From the NCBI GenBank assembly GCA_947631175.1, contig CANRKI010000006.1, positions 1-48,960 of the forward strand: DNA of 48,960 nt. The letters run 5' to 3'. The notes under the pieces are model-generated. The model did not search any database, was not told where the DNA came from, and worked only from the letters and a program-made list of their open reading frames with translations. Made by a program: the position numbers and the translations under genes. How positions within the stretch are numbered: position 1 is the first letter of the stretch; the number at the start of each line of letters is the position of its first letter. The stretch comes from an uncultured Flavobacterium sp. (lineage in GTDB: Bacteria > Bacteroidota > Bacteroidia > Flavobacteriales > Flavobacteriaceae). This document shows, piece by piece, positions 27,310 through 34,376 of this stretch.

Positions 27310-27924
27310 ATGGAATTAAACATTACACCTATTAATAAAGAAGTTACTTGGGACAAAAATTTAGAACTTGTTTCAAAAACAGATAAATTTGGTAATATTC
27401 AATACTGTAACGAAGCTTTTGTTAATGTATCAGGATACGAGGATTTTGAGCTGGTAGGGAAGGCGCACAACATCATTCGTCATCCTGAAATGCCAAAAGT
27501 TATTTTTAAATTACTTTGGGATAATTTAAAAAAAGGAACAGATTTTCATGCCGTAATAAAAAACATGGCTAAAACAGGAAGATATTACTGGGTAATTACA
27601 CAATTCGAAATCCAAAAAAATGAAGACGGGGAAATCATCAATTACATTGGAAGAAGAAAAGCTGTAAACCCAAATACAATAGTAGCTTTTGAAGCATTAT
27701 ATTTAAAGTTAAAACAAATTGAAGATGCAGTGAGTGTTGAGGCTTCTGAAGATTATCTAATTGGTTTTTTAGATGATAAAAAAATGAGCTACGCAGAGTT
27801 TCTAGAAAACACTTTGCTAAAAGACACAAACAATCAAATTACATATAGTCAAAACACTGCAACTGAATCAAAAACAGAAACTAAAAAAGGTAAAAGATCG
27901 TTTTTCTCTGTACTATTCGGATAA
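27310..27924 (+). CDS. Stand-alone Aer-like PAS protein, copy 2
   Basis: A 204-residue paralogue of the gene before it, 72 bp downstream on the same strand. Numbering matches Aer exactly: Asn34, Arg57, His58, but Asp60 is Glu (RHPE), so cofactor affinity may differ from the other copies. The PAS domain covers about 10-120, the helical part IEDAVSVEASEDYLIGFL is retained, and the tail ends KGKRSFFSVLFG. No strong terminator or exact TAnnTTTG element lies between copies 1 and 2, so co-transcription is likely. Output partner unknown. Confidence 0.85.
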   Translation: MELNITPINKEVTWDKNLELVSKTDKFGNIQYCNEAFVNVSGYEDFELVGKAHNIIRHPEMPKVIFKLLWDNLKKGTDFHAVIKNMAKTGRYYWVITQFEIQKNEDGEIINYIGRRKAVNPNTIVAFEALYLKLKQIEDAVSVEASEDYLIGFLDDKKMSYAEFLENTLLKDTNNQITYSQNTATESKTETKKGKRSFFSVLFG

Positions 27925-28092
27925 ATAAAAAATTCTCTTTTTAAGATATTTTTTTATTTATATTATTTTTTTTTACAATTTCATTTGTTTATATCATTTT
28001 TTTATACTTATATTTATATAACCAAAAAAAACAATCTTATTTTTATAAAGGAGTTCACTAATTATTTAACAACTAAAACTACTAAAATAATT

Positions 28093-28716
28093 ATGGAACA
28101 ATTTGTAAAACCTATTGAAAAAGAAGTCAGCTGGGATAAAAATCTAGAACTTGTTAGTAAGACTGACCAATTCGGAACTATTAAGTACTGTAATGATAAC
28201 TTTGTAAATATTTCTGGATTTGAAGAGCATGAACTGGTAGGAAAACCACACAACATCATTAGGCATCCAGACATGCCAAAAGTAATCTTTAAAATACTTT
28301 GGGATAACCTAAAACAAAAAAAGGATTTTCATGCAATTGTAAAAAACATGGCAAAATCTGGAAGATATTATTGGGTAATCACACAATTCGAAATTTTAAC
28401 CAACGATAGTGGTGATATTACTGGATATATTGGACGTAGAAAAGCTATATCGGATAATGTATCCCGACAATTTGAAAAACTTTATGCCAAACTAAAACGA
28501 ATTGAAGATGAAGTAGGTTTAGAACATGCTGAAGAATACGTTTACGGTTTTTTAGATGATCAGAAAAAAACATATCAGGAATTCTTAGATGATATTTTAG
28601 CTGATGATCTATTAATTAAAAAATTTGAAAATCATAACAAACAAAATCTTAACGGACAACTTGATGAAACTACAAAAACCAGAAAGTCGTTCTTAAAATC
28701 TTTATTTGGAGGATAA
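28093..28716 (+). CDS. Stand-alone Aer-like PAS protein, copy 3
   Basis: A 207-residue third paralogue, 168 bp after copy 2 and followed by a strong terminator. Asn34, Arg57, His58 and Asp60 are all present, as in Aer. The C-terminal helical region reads IEDEVGLEHAEEYVYGFLDD, and the tail ends RKSFLKSLFGG. I chose ATG 28093 (MEQFVKPIEKEVSW), which aligns with copy 2; an upstream in-frame start at 27985 would add 36 hydrophobic residues absent in the others. The AT-rich leader (27925-28092) shows no exact promoter. Confidence 0.85.
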   Translation: MEQFVKPIEKEVSWDKNLELVSKTDQFGTIKYCNDNFVNISGFEEHELVGKPHNIIRHPDMPKVIFKILWDNLKQKKDFHAIVKNMAKSGRYYWVITQFEILTNDSGDITGYIGRRKAISDNVSRQFEKLYAKLKRIEDEVGLEHAEEYVYGFLDDQKKTYQEFLDDILADDLLIKKFENHNKQNLNGQLDETTKTRKSFLKSLFGG

Positions 28717-28720
28717 ATAT

Positions 28721-28752
28721 AAAAAAGGTTGCAGTATATGCAACCTTTTTTT
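28721..28752 (+). terminator. Intrinsic terminator after the PAS cluster
   Basis: A 13-bp stem (AAAAAAGGTTGCA / TGCAACCTTTTTT) with a five-base loop and a T tract follows the third PAS gene by a few bases. Confidence 0.85.
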
Positions 28753-28927
28753 GTTTTTTTAAAAGCTTAATCAAAAAACAACCCTCTAAAAAAAGGTTTA
28801 GAAGGTAAAACCATGGTTAATTTAAAAAAAACTCATAATTTAGGGCATTATTTTAAAAAAATAGAAAAATAGTCCAAAAGACTGTTTTACACGAATTAAC
28901 TGTTTAAATTAATTTTTTGATATAAGA

Positions 28928-30196
28928 ATGAAAAACAACAAACTTTTTATAGCGATTATTATAGCTTTAATATTAGGTGTCATTATTGGTGGTTATGTAC
29001 ATTATAACACATCGCCAGAATTTATTAAATCTTTTTCTACAAATATAAAATTGCTAGGAACGGTTTTTATTCGTTTAATTCAAATGATTATTGCGCCTTT
29101 AGTTTTCTCAACTTTAGTTGTAGGTATTGCAAAAATGGGCGATATGAAAATGGTAGGCCGTGTTGGTGGCCGTGCGTTAGCTTGGTTTATTACCGCATCG
29201 TTAGTTTCATTAGTCATTGGATGTGTTGTGGTAAATATTATGAAACCAGGTGAAGGACTAGATATCCAAATGGATACAAGCTCGGCACAAGATTTACTTA
29301 AAAGTCAGGCTTCATTAACATTGGAACATTTTATTACACACATGATCCCGAAATCTGTTTTCGAAGCATTTGCTATTAATGAGATCTTACAAATCGTAGT
29401 TTTCTCCATCTTTTTTGGTATAGCTCTAGCCGCTTTTGGAAAAGAAGGAGAAATAATTACCAAAGCTTTAGACAAAATTTCGCACATTGTATTGATCATG
29501 GTTGGCTATGTAATGTGGTCTGCACCATTAGGAGTTTTAGGTACTATTGCTGCTGCAATTGCAACTTACGGCTTTAAAATCTTTGGATTATACGGAAAAT
29601 ATTTAGTTGCTTTTGTTATTGGTATAGCAATTTTATGGCTTTTACTATGTTTAGTAGGTTATTTAATTTTAGGAAAACGTTTATTCGACCTTTTGCGTCA
29701 TATTAAATCACCATTACTAATTGCCTTTTCAACAACATCTTCAGAAGCTGTTTTTCCAAAATTGGTTGAAGAATTAGAAAAATTTGGCGCACAGAAAAAA
29801 ATCATATCTTTCACACTTCCTTTAGGATATTCCTTTAATCTCGATGGATCCATGATGTACATGACTTTCGCATCTTTATTTATCGCACAAGTATACGGAA
29901 TTGATATGCCTATCGAAAAGCAAATTTTAATGCTTTTAGTATTAATGTTAACCTCTAAAGGCGTTGCAGGTGTGCCACGAGCATCTTTAATTGTTGTAGT
30001 TGCAACATGTTCAATGTTCGGAATTCCGCCAGAAGGAATCGCTTTAATTTTACCAATCGATCACTTTTGCGATATGGCTCGATCTATGACAAACGTTTTA
30101 GGAAACGCACTTTCTACAGTTGCAGTTGATAAATGGGAAGGTCACGTAGCGGTTGAACAAGAAGATATTATTCATAATCAAGATTCAAATTCATAA
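28928..30196 (+). CDS. Dicarboxylate/amino acid:cation symporter (DAACS family)
   Basis: A 422-residue inner-membrane transporter of the GltP/DctA/GLT-1 type, importing glutamate, aspartate or C4-dicarboxylates with Na+ or H+. It has about eight membrane segments, FIRLIQMIIAPLVFSTLVVGIAKM in TM2, the serine-rich hairpin FSTTSSEAVFPKL (HP1), GYSFNLDGSMMYM in TM7, GVAGVPRASLIV (HP2) and DHFCDMARSMTNVLGNALS in TM8. The TM8 Asp-x3-Arg-x3-Asn pattern holds the substrate-binding residues. An Arg here and in the 'MARSMTNV' run favours acidic amino acids, but I would not name the substrate. It is monocistronic. Confidence 0.93.
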   Translation: MKNNKLFIAIIIALILGVIIGGYVHYNTSPEFIKSFSTNIKLLGTVFIRLIQMIIAPLVFSTLVVGIAKMGDMKMVGRVGGRALAWFITASLVSLVIGCVVVNIMKPGEGLDIQMDTSSAQDLLKSQASLTLEHFITHMIPKSVFEAFAINEILQIVVFSIFFGIALAAFGKEGEIITKALDKISHIVLIMVGYVMWSAPLGVLGTIAAAIATYGFKIFGLYGKYLVAFVIGIAILWLLLCLVGYLILGKRLFDLLRHIKSPLLIAFSTTSSEAVFPKLVEELEKFGAQKKIISFTLPLGYSFNLDGSMMYMTFASLFIAQVYGIDMPIEKQILMLLVLMLTSKGVAGVPRASLIVVVATCSMFGIPPEGIALILPIDHFCDMARSMTNVLGNALSTVAVDKWEGHVAVEQEDIIHNQDSNS

Positions 30197-30199
30197 AAT

Positions 30200-30232
30200 A
30201 AAAAGCCTTTAATTTTAAATTAAAGGCTTTTT
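30200..30232 (+). terminator. Terminator of the symporter gene
   Basis: A near-perfect AT-rich stem (AAAAAGCCTTTAATTT / AAATTAAAGGCTTTTT) follows the stop codon directly. Confidence 0.8.
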
Positions 30233-30251
30233 ATTTTAATATTTATATTCA

Positions 30252-30290
30252 AAAAAAGGGTGCTAATTCAGTAAATTAGCACCCTTTTTT
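30252..30290 (-). terminator. Terminator of glnS
   Basis: A 17-bp perfect stem (AAAAAAGGGTGCTAATT / AATTAGCACCCTTTTTT) with loop CAGTA lies 9 bp past the glnS stop. Two separate hairpins therefore divide the convergent genes. Confidence 0.85.
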
Positions 30291-30299
30291 ATATAAAAT

Positions 30300-31988
30300 T
30301 TATTCTTCTTTACTTTCTACTTTAGCCCAAGTATCACGTAAACCAACGGTTTTATTAAATACTAATTTATCTGCAGTGGTATCTTTATCTACAGCAAAGT
30401 ATCCTAAACGTTGAAACTGAAATTTATCTCCATCTTTCGCTTCTTTTAAGCTTGGTTCTACATAACCTGTAATAACCTTTAACGAATCTGGATTAATAAA
30501 CTCTTTAAAGTCAACTTCTTTATTTCCATCCGGATTTTCGTGTGTAAACAAACGATCATAAATTCTAACTTCTGCTTCAATAGCATGCGGAATAGAAACC
30601 CAGTGAATCGTTCCTTTAACTTTACGTTTCGAAGCTTCGCTTCCACTTCCTGATCTAGAATCAGCATCGTACGTAACGTGAATTTCAGTAATATTACCGT
30701 TTTCGTCTTTAACAACGCTTTCACCTTTTATAATGTAAGCATTTTTTAAACGAACTTCTTTACCTAAAGTCAAACGGAAAAATTTGCTATTTGCTTCTTC
30801 CAAAAAGTCTTCTCTTTCAATATATAATTCTCTCGAGAAAGGAACTTTTCTAAAAGTTAATTCTTCAGCTTCCGGGTTATTTTCAGCGTCTAACCACTCT
30901 TCTTGTCCTTCTGGATAATTAGTAATCAATAACTTAACCGGATCTAAAACAGCCATTACACGATCTGTAATTTTATTTAAATCTTCGCGAACGCAAAATT
31001 CTAATAACGAAACGTCAATTAAATTCGTACGTTTTGCAATACCAATAGTTTCAGCAAAATTTCTAATCGCAGTTGGCGTATAACCACGACGTCGCATACC
31101 CGAAATGGTACTCATACGCGGATCATCCCAACCTGTAACGTGCTTTTCGTTAACTAATTGTAATAATTTACGCTTAGAAACCACCGTGTGCGATAAATTA
31201 CGACGAGCAAACTCACGTTGTTTAGGTCTAACACGGTTTTCGTCAAAAATTTGATCTAAAAACCAATCGTATAATTCGCGGTGAGGTAAAAACTCTAACG
31301 TACAAAATGAGTGCGAAATTTGTTCAATATAATCACTTTCTCCATGCGCCCAGTCGTACATTGGATAAATTTTCCAATCATCTCCTGTACGGTGATGGCT
31401 AGCGTTAATAATACGGTACATAATAGGATCGCGCATCAACATATTAGATGATGCCATATCAATTTTAGCACGTAAAATATATTCACCTTCGGCAAATTCG
31501 CCGTTTTTCATTCTTTCAAATAAATCTAAATTCTCCTCAACCGAACGATCACGGTTTGGCGAATTCACACCTGCTTGCGTTGGCGTACCTTTTTGCTTTG
31601 CAATTTCTTCGGCAGATAAATTATCAACATAAGCTTTCCCTTTTTTAATTAAAAGTACCGCCCAATCGTATAATTCTTGAAAGTAATCAGACGCATAAAC
31701 CTCCTGATCCCATTCAAAACCTAACCACTCCACATCACGTTTAATAGCATCCACAAACTCCTGCTCTTCTTTAGCAGGGTTAGTATCGTCAAAACGTAAA
31801 TTAACCGGCGCTTTATAATCTAAACCTAAACCAAAGTTTAAGCAAATAGAACTAGCGTGCCCAACGTGTAAATACCCATTAGGTTCCGGCGGAAAACGAA
31901 AACGTAATTTATCTTGTGACAAACCATTTTTTAAATCCTCTTCAATGATTTGCTCTATAAAATTCAATGATTTTTCTTTTGTCGACAT
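30300..31988 (-). CDS. glnS: Glutaminyl-tRNA synthetase
   Basis: GlnRS charges tRNA-Gln directly with glutamine. The 562-residue class I enzyme has PEPNGYLHVGHA (34-45) with the HIGH-type HVGH, RFDDTNPAKEE shortly after, and VVSKRKL as the KMSKS-equivalent. RRRGYTPTAIRNFAE and the beta-barrel anticodon-binding C-terminus (KGTIHWVS, AEVRIYDRLF) are intact. Length matches the bacterial GlnRS norm of about 555. Its presence suggests tRNA-Gln need not be made by the amidotransferase route. It is monocistronic with a clear promoter element and terminator. Confidence 0.97.
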   Translation of the reverse strand: MSTKEKSLNFIEQIIEEDLKNGLSQDKLRFRFPPEPNGYLHVGHASSICLNFGLGLDYKAPVNLRFDDTNPAKEEQEFVDAIKRDVEWLGFEWDQEVYASDYFQELYDWAVLLIKKGKAYVDNLSAEEIAKQKGTPTQAGVNSPNRDRSVEENLDLFERMKNGEFAEGEYILRAKIDMASSNMLMRDPIMYRIINASHHRTGDDWKIYPMYDWAHGESDYIEQISHSFCTLEFLPHRELYDWFLDQIFDENRVRPKQREFARRNLSHTVVSKRKLLQLVNEKHVTGWDDPRMSTISGMRRRGYTPTAIRNFAETIGIAKRTNLIDVSLLEFCVREDLNKITDRVMAVLDPVKLLITNYPEGQEEWLDAENNPEAEELTFRKVPFSRELYIEREDFLEEANSKFFRLTLGKEVRLKNAYIIKGESVVKDENGNITEIHVTYDADSRSGSGSEASKRKVKGTIHWVSIPHAIEAEVRIYDRLFTHENPDGNKEVDFKEFINPDSLKVITGYVEPSLKEAKDGDKFQFQRLGYFAVDKDTTADKLVFNKTVGLRDTWAKVESKEE

Positions 31989-32007
31989 TTTTCTTGAATT
32001 AAGAATA

Positions 32008-32015
32008 CAAATTTA
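32008..32015 (-). promoter_or_regulatory. Promoter -7 element for glnS
   Basis: The minus strand reads TAAATTTG, matching TAnnTTTG, 19 bp before the glnS ATG. Confidence 0.45.
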
Positions 32016-32076
32016 CCAAATTTTCTTCACTTTCTAAACACCAAAATAACCTAAATCAATACTTTTTAATTCATTA

Positions 32077-32185
32077 CGGCATGCCCTATACAAAAACTCC
32101 TTACGTCGTTTTCTATAGGTCGCGCTTTCGGCTTAATCTTTTGCTTCGCTACGCTACACAAAAGGATACCGCCTCTATCGCTCAT
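32077..32185 (-). repeat. Interspersed intergenic repeat, copy B
   Basis: On the minus strand this holds ATGAGCGAT, then GCCGAAAGCGCGACC, AAAACGACGTAAGGAGTTT and a final GGGCATGCC, in the order of the other copies. The central GAGCTC and ATGGA blocks are replaced by a different GC-containing hairpin-like stretch around 32137-32170. It lies between the glnS promoter and a divergent lipoprotein gene. Confidence 0.75.
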
Positions 32186-32204
32186 TTTAAAAAATAAAAA
32201 AAAG

Positions 32205-32234
32205 TTGTTTGTATTTAATTTTTATGTACATTTA
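32205..32234 (+). promoter_or_regulatory. Possible promoter of the Cys-rich lipoprotein
   Basis: A TTG at 32205-32207 is followed after 19 bp by TACATTTA (32227-32234), one base off the TAnnTTTG consensus. ATG 32262 follows at a sensible distance. Confidence 0.35.
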
Positions 32235-32261
32235 AATATTAACAATTTAAATATTAATTTT

Positions 32262-32825
32262 ATGAAAAAAATTAATATTGTTTACTTATTGTTTGTCATG
32301 GCAATAGGGTTTTATTCTTGTTCTTCAGATGAAAGCACTGAAAACACACAAAATTTAAACCTAACAAAAAGTATAAGTTTTAGCCCTAAATTAAATTTTG
32401 ATAAACCTACTACATTTAAACGTTCAGAGGTAAATGTAGATTCGTTATTAAATAATGTAGTGTCTGAGCTTTATAGCTTCAATATCAATTCTGGTGTATC
32501 AAAAAAAGAAATTAGTTCTGATAAAAACTTAGAAAACTACGATGGAGTAGATATTAAAATTGGAGAAGAACTTATTGAAATAACGCCAATTTATGGTACA
32601 AATCCGCCATTAGAAGGGTCTGACGACAATGCAGATTGTGGCGGAAAAGCGGGTGATGGCTGGCAAAAATTTGCAACATGTAGAAGTGAAGATTGTGTTA
32701 AAAAAGAAACCGAAACAGCTGTTAAACAATTAACTAATAGTCTAAGTTCAGGAAAATGTATGGATATCAGAATTAAACGTAATACACTTAGCGCGACTGT
32801 TTGTGCGCGAGTTGTAAGTTGTTAA
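32262..32825 (+). CDS. Lipoprotein with six-cysteine C-terminal region
   Basis: A 187-residue exported lipoprotein of unknown function: signal peptide with lipobox GFYSC and anchor Cys20. Residues 25-120 are polar and low in aromatic residues. The last 62 residues hold six cysteines (126, 140, 145, 166, 181, 187) with CGGKAGDGWQKFATC, SEDCVKKET and a terminal VCARVVSC, suggesting a small disulfide-linked domain. I do not recognise a named family. I chose ATG 32262 over an upstream in-frame TTG at 32205, because the latter is the -33 element. It has a terminator and stands alone. Confidence 0.75.
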   Translation: MKKINIVYLLFVMAIGFYSCSSDESTENTQNLNLTKSISFSPKLNFDKPTTFKRSEVNVDSLLNNVVSELYSFNINSGVSKKEISSDKNLENYDGVDIKIGEELIEITPIYGTNPPLEGSDDNADCGGKAGDGWQKFATCRSEDCVKKETETAVKQLTNSLSSGKCMDIRIKRNTLSATVCARVVSC

Positions 32826-32843
32826 AAATATTTTAATTAATTT

Positions 32844-32879
32844 AAAAGCTTAATGATTTATTGTCATTAAACTTTTTTT
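32844..32879 (+). terminator. Probable terminator of the Cys-rich lipoprotein
   Basis: A stem of AAAAGCTTAATGA against TCATTAAACTTTT, with one internal mismatch, precedes a T run. Confidence 0.6.
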
Positions 32880-32982
32880 ACCTCTTGTAAATATAAAGCT
32901 TGTTGTTTCTGAACTTTTATTTTTAAAATTCAAAATTACAGTTTTCAGGTTTTTAAATAATTATTACTTAAATAAATTGTGC

Positions 32983-32990
32983 TATTTTTG
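32983..32990 (+). promoter_or_regulatory. Promoter -7 element for folB
   Basis: TATTTTTG is an exact TAnnTTTG match 25 bp before the folB ATG at 33016. No clear -33 is present. Confidence 0.5.
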
Positions 32991-33015
32991 GAGTCAAAAA
33001 ATAAACAAAGGTAAA

Positions 33016-33372
33016 ATGGGAACTATCCGTTTAAAAAATATACGTGTTTTTGCTTATCACGGTTGTTTGGTCGAAGAAAGTAAAATAGGATCAGATTACA
33101 CGGTTGATTTAACTATAGAGGCAGATTTTTCGCAATCGTGTGATACAGATGAATTAATTGATACGGTAGATTATGTGCACTTAAACAAAATTGTAACCGA
33201 AGAAATGGCCATTCGTTCTAAACTTTTAGAGCATGTTGCAAAACGTATAAACACACGAGTTTTGGCCGAAATACATCAGGTGGATAAAACGATTGTTGAG
33301 GTTTCAAAAATTAATCCGCCTATTGGTGGTGATGTTGAACGAGTTACAGTAATTTTAGAGCAAAGACGCTAA
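33016..33372 (+). CDS. folB: Dihydroneopterin aldolase
   Basis: FolB cleaves 7,8-dihydroneopterin to 6-hydroxymethyl-dihydropterin and glycolaldehyde in folate synthesis. The 118-residue protein matches the family length of about 120. It shows IRVFAYHGCLVEESKIG (9-25) with the catalytic Glu near 20-21, DTVDYVHLNKIV with the conserved Tyr near 53, LLEHVAKRI, and VEVSKINPPIGGDVERVTV with the catalytic Lys. ATG 33016 is preferred: the upstream in-frame TTG at 32977 lies before the -7 element. It immediately precedes the tRNA-Cys gene. Confidence 0.95.
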   Translation: MGTIRLKNIRVFAYHGCLVEESKIGSDYTVDLTIEADFSQSCDTDELIDTVDYVHLNKIVTEEMAIRSKLLEHVAKRINTRVLAEIHQVDKTIVEVSKINPPIGGDVERVTVILEQRR

Positions 33373-33400
33373 TTTTATTGCAATTTTACCACTTTCAAAG

Positions 33401-33431
33401 TTTGTAAATTAAAAAAACAGTTCTATATTTG
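33401..33431 (+). promoter_or_regulatory. Promoter of tRNA-Cys
   Basis: TTTG (33401-33404), exactly 19 bp, then TATATTTG (33424-33431): a perfect copy of the Bacteroidota consensus TTTG-N19-TAnnTTTG. It lies 17 bp before the mature tRNA 5' end. Confidence 0.75.
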
Positions 33432-33448
33432 CAATCGAAATAACAAAG

Positions 33449-33519
33449 GGCATCTTGTCCGAGTGGCTAGGAAGCGGTCTGCAAAACCGTCTACAGCGGT
33501 TCGAATCCGCTAGATGCCT
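33449..33519 (+). tRNA. tRNA-Cys (GCA anticodon)
   Basis: A 71-nt cloverleaf: acceptor GGCATCT paired with AGATGCC, D-arm GTCCGAGTGGCTAGGAAGC, anticodon loop CTGCAAA with GCA at 33481-33483, and T-arm CAGCGGTTCGAATCCGCT with the invariant TTCGAA. The discriminator is T (U), as is normal for tRNA-Cys. CCA is not encoded. It is followed at once by a terminator. Confidence 0.95.
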
Positions 33520-33520
33520 C

Positions 33521-33552
33521 AAAAACCTTCAGAGCAATCTGAAGGTTTTTTT
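33521..33552 (+). terminator. Terminator of tRNA-Cys
   Basis: A 13-bp perfect stem (AAAAACCTTCAGA / TCTGAAGGTTTTT) with loop GCAA and a T tract begins one base after the tRNA. Confidence 0.85.
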
Positions 33553-33601
33553 GTTTAATATAAATTGCTATCTTTCATAAATTAATTTACTACTATTTAT
33601 C

Positions 33602-34204
33602 ATGAAAAAAGCCTTATTCTTATTACTATCTGCCTTAGTTCTTACTTCGTGTTCAATGACTAATTTTTTAAAAGAAAACTCTTATACAAAAGGTCATTTG
33701 GATTTAACTTCTGGTAAATGGTTGTTATATAAAATAGATGCTTCTAAAGAGTATCATTATGATTATGAATTAAAAGCTTTAGAAGATTTTACAGAAATTT
33801 TTGGATCGCGTTTTACTTATTTTCCTCGAGTTAGTAATATGGGGTTCCCGATGCAATTATCGTTACCCGTAAGTAAAGAAATTTTACAATTGCTAAAAAC
33901 AACTACCCAACAAGATTATTTAATTTTAATGCGTGCCAAACAAGTATCTAATGATTTAGGTTCGGTTGGATTGTCTAACAGTATGCGACAATTTGATATG
34001 CAGGAAACCAATGAAAGTTATTTTGGAATGGTGGTTTACGATTTAAATACCTTAGAGGAAGTTTATAATCAAAAAATTACAGGTACAGCAGGCAGAAATA
34101 TAGATAATAACAAAGTTAACTTTTCGAACTCGTCTAAAACTATTTTAAATAAAGCTTACAAACGTTTAATTAAAGATTTTAAAAATACCTCGTATTACAA
34201 ATAA
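33602..34204 (+). CDS. Lipoprotein of unknown function
   Basis: A 200-residue protein with a signal peptide and lipobox LVLTSC (Cys17). The mature part mixes strands and helices: SGKWLLYKIDA, EIFGSRFTYFPRVSN, QQDYLILMRAK, YFGMVVYDLNTLEEVYNQKI. This pattern resembles small beta-rich surface lipoproteins, but no family is recognised. The C-terminus ends in basic helix KAYKRLIKDFKNTSYYK. It is a single gene between tRNA-Cys and a repeat copy. It has a weak TATCTTTC element at 33569-33576, one base off consensus. Confidence 0.7.
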   Translation: MKKALFLLLSALVLTSCSMTNFLKENSYTKGHLDLTSGKWLLYKIDASKEYHYDYELKALEDFTEIFGSRFTYFPRVSNMGFPMQLSLPVSKEILQLLKTTTQQDYLILMRAKQVSNDLGSVGLSNSMRQFDMQETNESYFGMVVYDLNTLEEVYNQKITGTAGRNIDNNKVNFSNSSKTILNKAYKRLIKDFKNTSYYK

Positions 34205-34205
34205 G

Positions 34206-34325
34206 CATGAGCGATTGTAGCATTTGTTTGAGCTCCTTTTTATGTAATGAAATGGAATAAAAGAGCGAGTGCGAAAAGCGCGACCGCTAAAAAACGACGA
34301 AAGGAGTTTTTGTAGCGGAATGCCC
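34206..34325 (+). repeat. Interspersed intergenic repeat, copy C
   Basis: The plus strand reads GAGCGATTG, TTTGTTTGAGCTC, GTAATGAAATGGAAT, GAGCGAGTGCGAAAAGCGCG, AAAACGACGAAAGGAGTTTT and TGTAGCGGAATGCCC. This is the fullest copy and shares every block with copy D (38.2 kb, opposite strand). It begins just after the stop of the preceding lipoprotein. Confidence 0.8.
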
Positions 34326-34340
34326 AAAATAATAAATATA

Positions 34341-34375
34341 AAAAACCTCCTTTACCGTTTGCTAAAGGAGTTTTT
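34341..34375 (-). terminator. Terminator of the TonB receptor gene
   Basis: An eight-bp core stem (CTCCTTTA / TAAAGGAG) extended by A5/T5 with a one-base bulge sits directly after the receptor stop. Confidence 0.7.
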
Positions 34376-34376
34376 G

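Noticed and set aside
27985..28092. Longer N-terminus for the third PAS protein
   Set aside because: The 36 extra residues are AT-driven (FFYTYIYITKKNN) and absent from the other two copies; ATG 28093 aligns with copy 2.
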